A program made the translations under genes and the position numbers. A DNA stretch of 17,834 nucleotides from JAAYZQ01 sp034428935 (GTDB taxonomy: Bacteria > Chloroflexota > Anaerolineae > JAAYZQ01): contig DAOUHB010000257.1 in NCBI GenBank assembly GCA_034428935.1, positions 1 to 17,834 of the forward strand, read 5' to 3'. This document shows positions 6,487 through 14,571 of this stretch, in pieces (the first letter of the stretch is position 1; the number at the start of each line of letters is the position of its first letter). The notes beneath the pieces are model-generated. The model was not told where the DNA came from and did no database searches. It worked only from the letters and a program-made list of their open reading frames with translations.

Positions 6487-7554
6487 GTGACTCAGGACAT
6501 GGCACGCCCTCTGGGCGAATGGTTGCAGCAGCGTCGCGAAGAGTTGGGCATTAGCCTGGAGCAGGCCGAGGTCGAGACCCGGATCCGCCGGCGGTACCTC
6601 GAGGCCCTGGAAACAGAGGACCTGGACTCTTTGCCCGATCCGTTCGTGGGTCGGGGTTTTTTGCGCAATTACGCCGGCTACCTGGGGCTCAACCCCGACG
6701 AGGCAGCCCGGCGCTATGCCCAGCTCGGCGCTCCGCCACCGCCACCGGTGCCACGCATCGACGACTCGGTCTTTCGCTCCGAGCCCTTTCGCCCCGTGCC
6801 GCTGCACCACATGCCTGGCTTTCGCGGGCGCCGGGGCTGGATCGCCGGCCTGGTGGTCCTCGGCGTGGCGGCCGTGGCGTTCCTGGGCTGGTGGCTGGGG
6901 GCCCCCTACGTCTATCGCTGGATGTACGGCGAGCGCACCGCACCCCGGCCGACGGCCACGAGCGCCGCGGTGCTGGCCACCGACCAGTCGCCGGCGGCAC
7001 CCACCCTCGAGTCCACCCCGGCCACATCCACACGGGCCACGGCTACGGCCACGAGGAGGGCCACCGCCTCGCCGGAGGTGACGCTGACCCTGACCTGGAC
7101 GCCTTCTCCCTCGCCCAGCCCTTCGCCGCCCGTCTACACCGGCATTTTCATGGAGCTGGTCTTTACCGGGACCTCGTGGATCCAGGTGACCGTGGACGGC
7201 GTGCGCGAGTTCCAGGGCGAACTGGCCACCGACACCTACCGCTCGTGGTATGGCGAGGAGCGCATCGAGCTGCGGGTGGGCAATGCCGGCGTCGTCCTGG
7301 TGACCTTGAACGGCCAATCGCTGGGCACGCTGGGCGGCCCCGGCCAGGTTGTGGATCGGGTCTTTGAGCGCGCAGGGGAGGGCTGGGCCGAGGCGACGGG
7401 CACCGTCACGCCCACCGCCGAGATCACGCCCACCGTAGCGTTCACGCCCGAGCCGCCGGCGGCGCCAACGTCTGCTCCCTCGCGGACGCCGACGATAGAG
7501 CCGACGGAAGCCATCTCGCCCACCGAGCCCGTCTCGCCCACCGTCAGCCCCTGA
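6487..7554 (+). CDS. RodZ-like HTH / single-pass membrane protein (DUF4115)
   Basis: Predicted 355 residues from GTG at 6487; an in-frame ATG at 6499 is an alternative. The ATG at 6406 lies upstream of the promoter and is unlikely. Order: a RodZ-type helix-turn-helix domain (about residues 9-70, with LGEWLQQRREELGISLEQAE and GRGFLRNYAGYLGL), a hydrophilic linker, and one membrane helix (about 117-138). Then come a Thr/Ser/Pro-rich linker, a DUF4115-like C-terminal domain (about 219-300, with WIQVTVDG and IELRVGNAG), and a second Thr/Pro-rich tail. RodZ links MreB to the membrane in rod-shaped bacteria. In this phylum similar proteins are often just HTH membrane proteins, so a cell-shape role is inference. 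It probably heads an operon with the C26 hydrolase 15 bp downstream. Confidence 0.85.
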   Translation: MTQDMARPLGEWLQQRREELGISLEQAEVETRIRRRYLEALETEDLDSLPDPFVGRGFLRNYAGYLGLNPDEAARRYAQLGAPPPPPVPRIDDSVFRSEPFRPVPLHHMPGFRGRRGWIAGLVVLGVAAVAFLGWWLGAPYVYRWMYGERTAPRPTATSAAVLATDQSPAAPTLESTPATSTRATATATRRATASPEVTLTLTWTPSPSPSPSPPVYTGIFMELVFTGTSWIQVTVDGVREFQGELATDTYRSWYGEERIELRVGNAGVVLVTLNGQSLGTLGGPGQVVDRVFERAGEGWAEATGTVTPTAEITPTVAFTPEPPAAPTSAPSRTPTIEPTEAISPTEPVSPTVSP

Positions 7555-7569
7555 GATAGGTCCCACCCC

Positions 7570-8310
7570 ATGCCCGGCAACCACACGCCCACCATTGGCC
7601 TCACCACCCTCTCCCTCGCGCCGGCCGGGGCACACCGCGCTTCGCGCCTGGCCCAGAACAGGACCTACATCCAGGCCGTGGTCCAGGCCGGAGGGCTCCC
7701 GCTCCTCATCCCGCACCTGGAAGACAGGACCCTGCTGCGCACCGTCTACGAGCGGCTGGACGGGCTGCTTCTGCCCGGCGGCGAAGACATTCACCCCGGC
7801 CACTTTCGCGAGGCCATCCACGAACGCTGCCGGTCCATCTCGCCCGAGCGCGACGCGACCGAGTTGCCCCTGGCCCGCTGGGCCGTGGAAGAGGGCAAGC
7901 CGGTGTTGGGCATCTGCCGTGGGGTGCAGGTGATGAACGTGGCCCTGGGCGGCAGCCTCTACCAGGACATCGGCGCCCAGTGTCCCGGCGCCAGCCGCCA
8001 CGACTGGTATCCGGGCTTTCCCCGCAACCTCCTGGCCCACGGCGTGACGCTGGTCGACGGCACGAACCTGGCCCGGATGCTGGACGCCTCGGCCCTGGAG
8101 GTGAACAGCCTCCACCACCAGTCCGTCAAGGACCTGGCGCCGGCCCTGGAGCTGGTCGCCGTCGCCCCCGACGGCGTCGTCGAGGCCGTAGAGGTCCGGG
8201 ATCATCCCTTTGCCATCGGCGTGCAGTGGCACCCGGAGGAGCTGGCCGCGGACGACGCCCGCCACCAGCGCCTGTTCGATGCCCTGGTGCGCGCCAGCCG
8301 GGGGGAATAG
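7570..8310 (+). CDS. Gamma-glutamyl-gamma-aminobutyrate hydrolase family (peptidase C26)
   Basis: Predicted 246 residues with a class I glutamine-amidotransferase fold. The nucleophile elbow is GICRGVQV with Cys116; the catalytic His221 and Glu223 lie in GVQWHPEEL. The LLLPGGEDIHP and EVNSLHHQSVKDL segments are hallmarks of the PuuD/C26 subgroup. These enzymes cleave gamma-glutamyl amides such as gamma-glutamyl-GABA, and the substrate in this organism is unknown. No signal peptide is seen, so it is probably cytoplasmic. The Shine-Dalgarno sequence is weak, consistent with translational coupling to the RodZ-like gene just upstream. No other polyamine-degradation gene is nearby. Confidence 0.88.
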   Translation: MPGNHTPTIGLTTLSLAPAGAHRASRLAQNRTYIQAVVQAGGLPLLIPHLEDRTLLRTVYERLDGLLLPGGEDIHPGHFREAIHERCRSISPERDATELPLARWAVEEGKPVLGICRGVQVMNVALGGSLYQDIGAQCPGASRHDWYPGFPRNLLAHGVTLVDGTNLARMLDASALEVNSLHHQSVKDLAPALELVAVAPDGVVEAVEVRDHPFAIGVQWHPEELAADDARHQRLFDALVRASRGE

Positions 8311-8345
8311 GCCAACGCAGGCACCCCCCTTTCAGGGAGGAAAGA

Positions 8346-9311
8346 ATGGGAGAGTGGCTGGAATCTCTGGTCCCACCGGGCACCGAGTTCCTCGTCTGGC
8401 TGCAGTCCTTTGGCGCCGGCTGGCTGGAAGCGATCTTTCGCCTTTTCACCATCCTGGGCAACGAAGAGTTCTACCTGTTCCTGCTGCCCGTCGTCTACTG
8501 GTGCGTGAGCCGCAGGGCAGGCATCGGCCTGGCCTACGTGTCGATGCTGTCCGTCTGGGTCAACAGCACCGTCAAACACCTCTTTGACGTCCCCCGCCCG
8601 GCGGATGCGCGCCTGCGGGTGCGCTGGCCCGAGACGAGCCCGTCCTTCCCCAGCGGCCATTCCCAGAGCGCCGTGACCAACTGGGGCTACCTGGCCCTCC
8701 AGCTTCGCCGGCGGCTCTGGACCATCGTCGCCATCCTGCTCATGCTCATGATCAGCCTGTCGCGGATGTTCCTGGGCGTCCACTTTCCCCAGGATCTCGT
8801 CGGCGGCTGGGTCATCGGCCTGGCGGTGCTGTTCCTCTTTTTCTGGGCGGCGCCGCGCGTCGAGCCCTGGCTGGTCCGGCAGCCGGCCGGGCTGCAGGCC
8901 GCCCTGGCCGTGGCCCTGCCCCTGGTCCTCATCCTCTTGCACCCGGCCGACACCGAGGGCCTGTACCCTGCCGAGGGTGCCCTCACGCCGGCCAGCGCCC
9001 TCATCGGCATGGGCCTGGGCCTGATCATGGAGCGGGCCTGGGTTCGCTTTGACGTCGGGGGGTCTTTGGGGCGGCGGCTGGCGCGCCTGGTCCTGGGCCT
9101 GGTCATCGTCGTCGCGGTCTATGCCGGGCCCAAGCTGCTCCTGCCCGCCGAGATGCCCTACCCGGCCGAGGCGGTGGCGCGCATCTTGCGCTACGTGCTG
9201 CTGGGCTGGGTGACCGCCTTTGTCTGCCCCTGGCTGTTTGTCAAGCTTGGACTCGCGCCGCGGGAGAGCGAGCCGGCCGGCGCGTACCGGGTGGTTACAT
9301 CCAGTCTTTGA
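8346..9311 (+). CDS. PAP2-family membrane phosphatase
   Basis: Predicted 321-residue polytopic membrane protein. The ATG at 8346 follows GGGAGG at 8335-8340. The three phosphatase motifs are intact: Lys77-x6-Arg84-Pro85 (KHLFDVPRP), PSGHS with His105, and Ser139-Arg140-x5-His146-x3-Asp150 (SRMFLGVHFPQD). These place the active site at the membrane surface, acting on lipid phosphates or pyrophosphates such as phosphatidate or undecaprenyl-PP. After the catalytic core there are about 155 further residues with several more hydrophobic segments, making it longer than minimal PAP2 proteins. It is the third gene after the RodZ-like protein. Its 3' end overlaps the convergent AI-2E-HAD gene by 17 bp. 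Confidence 0.9.
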   Translation: MGEWLESLVPPGTEFLVWLQSFGAGWLEAIFRLFTILGNEEFYLFLLPVVYWCVSRRAGIGLAYVSMLSVWVNSTVKHLFDVPRPADARLRVRWPETSPSFPSGHSQSAVTNWGYLALQLRRRLWTIVAILLMLMISLSRMFLGVHFPQDLVGGWVIGLAVLFLFFWAAPRVEPWLVRQPAGLQAALAVALPLVLILLHPADTEGLYPAEGALTPASALIGMGLGLIMERAWVRFDVGGSLGRRLARLVLGLVIVVAVYAGPKLLLPAEMPYPAEAVARILRYVLLGWVTAFVCPWLFVKLGLAPRESEPAGAYRVVTSSL

Positions 9312-11058
9312 GTTCGCACACCGAATCAAAGATCAGGTCGGCGCCTGCCCGCTCCAGGTCGGCCCGGCTGCCAAAGCCGGTGAGGACGCCGGCGGCGCGG
9401 GCGCCCGCCGTGCGGGCGGCCTGAACGTCGGCCACCGAGTCGCCGACCACCAGGCAGCGCTCGAGGGGCACGCCCAGCTTCTCGGCGGCGTAGCGGACCG
9501 AGCTGGCGTGGGCCTTCAGACGCCAGGTGTCTTCCCGCCCGACGATGACCTGGATCAGCCCGTCCAGGTGGTGCTGCCGCACAAAGGCCTGGGCGTGAAG
9601 GCGGCTGCGCGTGGTCACCAGGGCCAGGTTGTAGCGCCTGCTCAGGTCGCGCAGCGTGTCCACCACGCCTTCCACGGCGTGAAAGTTGTGGGGTGTCTCC
9701 AGCGCCCGCAGCCGGTATAGCCGGTCCCCCAGGTCCAGCACGCCATCGTCCAGGCCCACCCGCTCCAGAAACGACAGGAAGCTGTTGGCCGGGCTCTCCC
9801 AGGCCATGATCATCCGCCGGGCCACCAGGGCCGGATCTCGCCTGCGGAGCAGCCAGCGGACGCTCGACAGGCGGTCGGCCAGGGAACGCACGGCGTCCTC
9901 GTCGGCCTCAATGAGGGTTCCGTCCAGGTCGAACAGGATGGCGTCAATCTCCCCCGGGTACAGCTCGCCCAGCTCGCGCGCCTCGCGGGGATAGGGAAAG
10001 GGCTCCTGGTCCAGGAGCTTGGCGTACGTGTAGCGCAGCACGACGCGCACGGTGCCAATGACCGGGGCGGCCAGGAGCACCCCCAGGGTGCCGGCCAGGA
10101 AGCCGCCGGCCAACACGCCGATGAAAATGATCACGGGGTGAAGCTGCATGCGCCGGCCCATGATGCGCGGCACCAGGTAGGCGTTCTCCACCTGCTGGAT
10201 GAGGACATAGAGGCCCAGGACGAGGACGGCGAACCAGAAGTTGCTCAGCGGCAGGTAGACCGAGCCGATAAAGAAGGCGATGAGCACGGCCGGGATGGTG
10301 GCCAGGACGGGGCCGAAGGTGGGCACCACCTCCAGGAGCCCCGCGACGATGCCCATCAGCCCCGCGTTGGGCAGGCCGACGATAGACATGAGGATCCAGA
10401 CCACGGTGCCGACGACGATGCCGAGGACCACCTGCCCGCGGAAAAAGGCCTTCCACACGTGGTTGATCTCTTCTCGCAGGCGTCGCAGCTCCTCGGTATA
10501 GCCCGGGGGAGCGAGGCGATCCAGGAACTGGCGCAGCCGCTCGGCGTCCTTGACCAGGTAGAAGGAGATGATGGTGATGGACAGCACCCAGAGCAGGCTG
10601 GAGAGGAGGTTAAAGACCAGGCCAACGGTCTGGGTGGCAAAGGGCTGGAGCATGTTCTGGACGGTGGCGCCGACGTCGCCGACGAAATCGCCCAGGTTGA
10701 AGCGATAGCCCAGGATGAAAAAGGGCTGGGAGAGAAAGCCGACGAGGTCGTTCGTCAGCTTTTGCACGTCCACGTTGAGGCGCGCGATACGCTCCACTGC
10801 GTAGGGCACCACCGTGACGGGCACGATGCTCAGGATGGCGAGGACGACGACATAGACCAGGATGACGGCCAGGGTGCGCCGCACCTGCAACTGCTTTTCC
10901 ACCCAATCGGCCAGGGGCTTCAGGATGTAGGCCAGGACAAAGGCGAGGAGGATGGGCGGGACGAGGGCGCGAAAGACGTACAGGAGCAGGAGCAGGATGA
11001 TGACCAGCCCCACAATGACCAGTCGCTTGGTTGTTCGGCTCCAGTCCGTCGAAACCAT
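9295..11058 (-). CDS. AI-2E-family transporter fused to HAD-family phosphatase
   Basis: Predicted 587 residues from ATG at 11058, where a hydrophobic helix begins within a dozen residues; the Shine-Dalgarno sequence is weak. Residues about 10-350 form an AI-2E/PerM-type permease with about eight membrane helices and the conserved ending around PRIMGRRMQLHPVIIFIGVL and GTLGVLLAAPVIG. Without a stop the frame continues into a complete HAD domain (about 371-587). Motif I is FDLDGTL with Asp377 and Asp379, motif II is near LALVTTRSR, the motif III lysine lies near RLKAHASS, and motif IV is VVGDSVADVQAARTAGA. The HAD domain would sit on a soluble face after the last helix, probably cytoplasmic. 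The transport substrate and phosphatase substrate are unknown; AI-2 export is not implied. It lies 28 bp after the lepB stop, probably in the same operon. Confidence 0.85.
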   Translation of the reverse strand: MVSTDWSRTTKRLVIVGLVIILLLLLYVFRALVPPILLAFVLAYILKPLADWVEKQLQVRRTLAVILVYVVVLAILSIVPVTVVPYAVERIARLNVDVQKLTNDLVGFLSQPFFILGYRFNLGDFVGDVGATVQNMLQPFATQTVGLVFNLLSSLLWVLSITIISFYLVKDAERLRQFLDRLAPPGYTEELRRLREEINHVWKAFFRGQVVLGIVVGTVVWILMSIVGLPNAGLMGIVAGLLEVVPTFGPVLATIPAVLIAFFIGSVYLPLSNFWFAVLVLGLYVLIQQVENAYLVPRIMGRRMQLHPVIIFIGVLAGGFLAGTLGVLLAAPVIGTVRVVLRYTYAKLLDQEPFPYPREARELGELYPGEIDAILFDLDGTLIEADEDAVRSLADRLSSVRWLLRRRDPALVARRMIMAWESPANSFLSFLERVGLDDGVLDLGDRLYRLRALETPHNFHAVEGVVDTLRDLSRRYNLALVTTRSRLHAQAFVRQHHLDGLIQVIVGREDTWRLKAHASSVRYAAEKLGVPLERCLVVGDSVADVQAARTAGARAAGVLTGFGSRADLERAGADLIFDSVCELKDWM

Positions 11059-11086
11059 GGGGAATGCCCGCCGCGCTGCGCTTATG

Positions 11087-11650
11087 CTACTCGATAGGAC
11101 CCAGGTCCTCGAGAGGCCAGTACGAGATCCAGGCCCGGCCCACGATGTTGTCGATGGGCACGGGGCCAAAGCTCCGGGAGTCGTTGGAGTGGTCGCGGTT
11201 GTCGCCCATGACATAGACGTGGAGGGGCGGCACCACGACGCGGCCGTGACGCCCCGGGCGTGTGTCGCCGGCGAGGAAAGGCTCATCCAGGGGCCTGCCG
11301 TCGATGTACACCTTGCCGTCCTTGACCTCCACGGTCTCTCCCGGCAGGCCGATGACCCGCTTGATCAACAGCTCGTTGGCCTGGCTGGCAACCTTGAGCA
11401 CCACGACGTCAAAGCGCTCCGGCCCGTGGAAGCGGTAAGAAAGCTTTTCCACGACCAGGCGCTGGTTGGTGTGCAGGCTCGGCTCCATGCTCTGGCCCTC
11501 CACGCGCGTGGCCTGGCCGACGAACACGTTGATCAGCAGGGCGATGAGGATCGCCGGCACGAGGGTTTCCAGAACCTCGCGCACCAGGCGCAGCAGCCGC
11601 CGGCCCGCTCCGGGCGCTTCCGGCGGCAGATCTCCGAACTGGTCATCCAT
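11087..11650 (-). CDS. lepB: Signal peptidase I
   Basis: Predicted 187 residues with one N-terminal membrane helix (about 29-46, LVPAILIALLINVFVG). The catalytic Ser54 is in GQSMEPSL and the general-base Lys97 is in IKRVIGLPGE; the downstream box GDNRDHSNDSRSFGPV is intact. This is the membrane-bound serine/lysine endopeptidase that removes signal peptides from Sec- and Tat-exported proteins. Length and single anchor fit the Gram-positive-like SipS type rather than the longer two-helix proteobacterial form. GGAAAGGG about 10 nt upstream supports the ATG at 11650. It lies 126 bp downstream of pnp on the same strand and 28 bp before the AI-2E-HAD gene. Confidence 0.95.
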   Translation of the reverse strand: MDDQFGDLPPEAPGAGRRLLRLVREVLETLVPAILIALLINVFVGQATRVEGQSMEPSLHTNQRLVVEKLSYRFHGPERFDVVVLKVASQANELLIKRVIGLPGETVEVKDGKVYIDGRPLDEPFLAGDTRPGRHGRVVVPPLHVYVMGDNRDHSNDSRSFGPVPIDNIVGRAWISYWPLEDLGPIE

Positions 11651-11710
11651 TCAACACAGCCCTTTCCGCGGCCCGCCGCCCGACTGCTGGCGGGCGTGCT
11701 TCAGGTGTAG

Positions 11711-11742
11711 GGACCGGCCCGATGAAACCACCGGGCCGATCC
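11711..11742 (-). terminator. Hairpin downstream of pnp (no U-tract)
   Basis: GGACCGGCCCG and CGGGCCGATCC pair over 11 bp with a 10-nt loop; on the minus-strand RNA the single non-Watson-Crick position is a U-G wobble. It begins about 35 nt after the pnp stop. No U-run follows in the minus direction, so it is more likely an mRNA 3'-end stabiliser or weak/Rho-dependent terminator than an intrinsic one. Confidence 0.45.
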
Positions 11743-11776
11743 TCTTGTTCTTGCAGTAGCGAACCTGCTTTGCGTA

Positions 11777-14023
11777 TTAGCGCTGCCGGCGGGGCGGGCG
11801 CTCATTGCGCTCGGCCCCCGCGCCGACCCGCGGTCCCCGGGATCGGCCGCCGCTGCCGCCGCCACGGTCTCCGCGGCCGCCGCCACCGGAGGGGCTGCCC
11901 TTGCGGTCGCGCTCGCGGGCCTCTTCGGCGGTCCAGCCTTCCAACACCGCCTGGCGCGACAGCTTGATCTTGCCGCCCTCGTCGATGTCGATGACCATGA
12001 CCATGACCTCGTCGCCGACGCGCACAACGTCCTCCACGGACGGCACGCGATAGTCGGCCAACTGCGAGATGTGGACCATGCCGTCCACACCGGGCAGGAT
12101 CTCGACAAAGGCGCCATAGCTCTCGGTGCGGACCACCTTGCCGACGTACACCCGGCCGATCTCGGCTTCCTCGGTGAGGGATTCGATCATCTCGATGGCC
12201 TTCTGGGCGCCCAGGCTGTCGATGGCGGCGATATAGACCGTGCCGTCGTCCTCGATGTCGATCTCGACCTCGCACTCTTCCTGGATCTTGCGGATCATCT
12301 TGCCGCCGGGGCCGATGATCTTGCCGATCTTGTCGGAATCGACGTGCATGGTGGTGATGCGTGGCGCGTACTGCGACATCTCGCTCCGGGGCTCGGAGAT
12401 GGTCTCTTCCATCTTGGCCAGGATGTGGACGCGGCCGGCCCGCGCCTGGGTGAGGGCCTGCGACAGGATGTCATAGCCCAGGCCCTTGATCTTCATGTCC
12501 ATCTGGAGCGCGGTGATACCCTCGCGAGAGCCGGCCACCTTGAAGTCCATGTCGCCCAGGTGATCTTCCATGCCCTGGATGTCGCTCAGGATGGCATAGC
12601 GGCCGTTCTCGGTGATGAGGCCCATGGCGATGCCCGCCACGGGATTCTTGATGGGCACGCCGGCGTCCATGAGCGACAGCGTGCTGCCGCAGACAGAGGC
12701 CATGGACGTGGACCCGTTGGAGGCCAGGACCTCGGACACGACGCGCACGGTGTAGGGGAACTCTTCCTCCAGGGGCAGGACGGGCTCCAGGGCCGTCTCG
12801 GCCAGGGCGCCGTGCCCGATCTCGCGCCGCCTGGGGCCGCGCATGGGCCAGGTCTCGCCCGTGCTAAAGGGCGGAAAGTTGTAGTGGTGCATGTAGCGCT
12901 TGGATTCCTCGGGCCGCAGCGTGTCGAGCTTTTGCTCCTCGCGGGGCGTGCCCATGGTGGCGATGCTCAGCACCTGGGTCTCGCCGCGGGTGAACAGGCC
13001 CGAGCCGTGGGCCCGGGGCAGGATGCCGACCCGGCTCCAGATGGGCCGGATCTCGTCCGTCGCGCGGCCGTCGGCCCGCTGGCCCTGCTCCAGGATGCGC
13101 TTGCGCATCTCGACCTTGAGGACGTCGCGGAACACCTTCTTGACGTCGTCCCGCTGGGCGGTCTCGTCGTCGGCAAAGGCCTCCAGGATCTCGGCCTCCA
13201 GGGCGTCGGTGGCCTCGCCGCGCTCTTGCTTTGGCATGGGCCGCGCGCTCAGCTCGGCGACCCGGTTGCCGATGCGCTCCACGACGCGCTGGCGGACCGT
13301 CTCGTCGATGGTCTTGACCGGATAGTCGGTCTGCTTCGGCTTGCCGATCTCTTCGCGCATCTGCTTTTGCAGGGCGATGACCGGCTGCATGGCTTCGTGG
13401 CCGACCTGGAGGGCCTGGAGCATGACCTCTTCGTGCACTTCCCAGGCGCCCGCCTCGACCATCATGATGGCTTCTTCGGTGCCCGCCATGCGCAGGTCAA
13501 GGGCGCTCTGCTCCATCTGCTCGGCGGTGGGGTTGATGACGAACTCGTCCTCGATGAGGCCCACGCGGCAGGCGCCGATGGGGCCTTCGAAGGGCACGTC
13601 CGAGATCATGAGGGCCGTCGAGGCGCCGATGATGGCCGGGATGTCCAGGTAGTTCTGGCTGTCGGAAGAAAGGGCGGTGGCAATGACCTGGACGTCGTTG
13701 TGATAGTCCTTGGGAAAGAGCGGCCGCAGCGGGCGGTCGATGAGCCGCGAGGTCAGGATGGCCGATTCGCTGGGGCGGCCTTCGCGCCTGAAAAAGCTGC
13801 CGGGGATGCGGCCGGCAGCGTACAGGCGTTCTTCAAAGTCCACGGTCAGCGGGAAAAAGTCGATCCCTTCTCGCGGCGTTTTCGAGGCGGTGGCGGTGCA
13901 GAGCACCACCGAGTCGCCGAGGCGCACCACTACGGCGCCCCCTGCTTGCATGGCAAGGTCGCCGGTTTCTATCGTGAGTGGCTTGCCGCCCATCTCGACG
14001 ACGTACGTCTTGCTGTTATTCAC
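11777..14023 (-). CDS. pnp: Polyribonucleotide nucleotidyltransferase (PNPase)
   Basis: Predicted 748 residues from a GTG at 14023. The longest frame starts at a TTG (14035), but that overlaps the Shine-Dalgarno GGAGGT itself. The enzyme phosphorolytically degrades RNA 3' to 5' as a trimer and is a core degradosome component. Two RNase PH domains flank the alpha-helical domain. The second contains the metal-binding MEDHLGDMDFKVAGS segment and the GSREGITALQMDMKIKG continuation. A KH domain follows (GKIIGPGGK near residue 571), then an S1 domain (about 623-695, GRVYVGKVV and YGAFVEILPGVDGMVHIS). The protein ends in a disordered Gly/Arg-rich tail (about 50 residues), suited to RNA or partner contact. 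It is downstream of rpsO, the conserved bacterial order. Confidence 0.97.
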   Translation of the reverse strand: MNNSKTYVVEMGGKPLTIETGDLAMQAGGAVVVRLGDSVVLCTATASKTPREGIDFFPLTVDFEERLYAAGRIPGSFFRREGRPSESAILTSRLIDRPLRPLFPKDYHNDVQVIATALSSDSQNYLDIPAIIGASTALMISDVPFEGPIGACRVGLIEDEFVINPTAEQMEQSALDLRMAGTEEAIMMVEAGAWEVHEEVMLQALQVGHEAMQPVIALQKQMREEIGKPKQTDYPVKTIDETVRQRVVERIGNRVAELSARPMPKQERGEATDALEAEILEAFADDETAQRDDVKKVFRDVLKVEMRKRILEQGQRADGRATDEIRPIWSRVGILPRAHGSGLFTRGETQVLSIATMGTPREEQKLDTLRPEESKRYMHHYNFPPFSTGETWPMRGPRRREIGHGALAETALEPVLPLEEEFPYTVRVVSEVLASNGSTSMASVCGSTLSLMDAGVPIKNPVAGIAMGLITENGRYAILSDIQGMEDHLGDMDFKVAGSREGITALQMDMKIKGLGYDILSQALTQARAGRVHILAKMEETISEPRSEMSQYAPRITTMHVDSDKIGKIIGPGGKMIRKIQEECEVEIDIEDDGTVYIAAIDSLGAQKAIEMIESLTEEAEIGRVYVGKVVRTESYGAFVEILPGVDGMVHISQLADYRVPSVEDVVRVGDEVMVMVIDIDEGGKIKLSRQAVLEGWTAEEARERDRKGSPSGGGGRGDRGGGSGGRSRGPRVGAGAERNERPPRRQR

Positions 14024-14027
14024 TTTT

Positions 14028-14033
14028 ACCTCC
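14028..14033 (-). promoter_or_regulatory. Shine-Dalgarno fixing the GTG start of pnp
   Basis: On the minus strand this reads GGAGGT, 4 nt before GTG at 14023. It overlaps the alternative TTG at 14035-14033 and therefore argues against that longer start. Confidence 0.75.
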
Positions 14034-14065
14034 AAATTTTGCGAGAAAGGCAGGGGTCGAGGGAC

Positions 14066-14109
14066 TGGGGAATGGGTCCCAGCCGGCAGCGATCAGGGCC
14101 CATTCCCCA
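14066..14109 (-). promoter_or_regulatory. Long hairpin in the pnp leader
   Basis: TGGGGAATGGG (14066-14076) and CCCATTCCCCA (14099-14109) form a perfect 11-bp stem; GGGTC (14054-14058) and GACCC (14116-14120) can extend it after an internal loop. It lies about 43 nt before the pnp start. In E. coli a hairpin at the equivalent position is cut by RNase III in pnp autoregulation; the same role here is inference. Confidence 0.6.
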
Positions 14110-14140
14110 ATTCCTGACCCGCGCCTTTCCCGAGATTCGC

Positions 14141-14210
14141 CCATCTACAATAGCAGATGGCCTATGGCAAGCGGCGCGTAACCTACCTCACCGTAGGCCA
14201 TAGGCCATCT
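14141..14210 (-). promoter_or_regulatory. Nested/alternative hairpins after rpsO
   Basis: AGATGGCCTATGG (14155-14167) pairs perfectly over 13 bp with CCATAGGCCATCT (14198-14210), enclosing an inner CCTAC/GTAGG hairpin. The same AGATGG can instead pair with CCATCT at 14141-14146. The two pairings are mutually exclusive. The element begins 18 nt after the rpsO stop. No U-run follows. Confidence 0.6.
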
Positions 14211-14228
14211 ATTATTGGCAGGGATGTT

Positions 14229-14498
14229 CTATCTGCGCAACCCCAGCTTCTCGACGATGGTGCGGTACCGCTCCGCGTCCTTGTCCTTCAGGTACGCAAG
14301 ATGCCTGCGCCGCTGGCCGACCAGCTTGTAGAGGCCGCGTCGCGAATGGTCGTCGTGCTTGTGCACCTTCAGGTGCTCGGTCAACTGGCTGATCCTGGTG
14401 GTCAAAAGGGCAATCTGCACCTCAGGAGAACCTGTGTCACCGGGATGAACGTTGAATTTCGTAATAATATCCGTCTTTTCGGTTTTCGTTAAAGACAC
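14229..14498 (-). CDS. rpsO: 30S ribosomal protein S15
   Basis: Predicted 89 residues, the normal length of S15, from a GTG start at 14498 preceded by AAAGGA at a 7-nt spacing. Upstream in-frame codons belong to the leader. Family signatures are clear: FNVHPGDTGSPEVQIALLT, the helix with ISQLTEHLKVHKHDDHSRRG, and LVGQRRRHLAYLKDKDAERY, whose basic residues bind the 16S rRNA three-way junction. S15 is an early-assembling small-subunit protein. The gene is followed by pnp after a 205-bp spacer, and its own leader is structured, consistent with S15 autoregulation known in several phyla. Confidence 0.97.
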   Translation of the reverse strand: MSLTKTEKTDIITKFNVHPGDTGSPEVQIALLTTRISQLTEHLKVHKHDDHSRRGLYKLVGQRRRHLAYLKDKDAERYRTIVEKLGLRR

Positions 14499-14519
14499 AC
14501 GCCGATCCTTTCTTATCAT

Positions 14520-14571
14520 GCCCCTGTTCCGCCTGCTCGCACAGACGAGCGCGGGGGCAACTCCCCGCGCT
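14520..14571 (-). promoter_or_regulatory. Structured rpsO leader, possible S15 autoregulatory element
   Basis: Within the predicted 80-nt 5' UTR, AGCGCGGGG (14548-14556) and CCCCGCGCT (14563-14571) form a 9-bp stem with a 6-nt loop. GCTCG (14535-14539) can pair with CGAGC (14546-14550), and GCCCC (14520-14524) with GGGGC (14554-14558); both compete with the first stem. S15 leaders of several phyla use such junctions or pseudoknots. The assignment is by position and structure only. Confidence 0.45.

Noticed and set aside
6040..8265. 741-codon open frame on the minus strand
   Set aside because: It spans the clear plus-strand RodZ-like and C26 genes and part of the small minus gene in another frame. 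Its composition is typical of a shadow frame.
12071..14203. 710-codon open frame on the plus strand
   Set aside because: It is antisense to pnp, rich in Asp/Gly/His/Leu, and has no recognisable domain. pnp is unmistakable on the other strand.
14155..14210. Intrinsic terminator after rpsO
   Set aside because: The stem is strong, but no U-run follows in the direction of transcription, so I list it as a regulatory structure instead.
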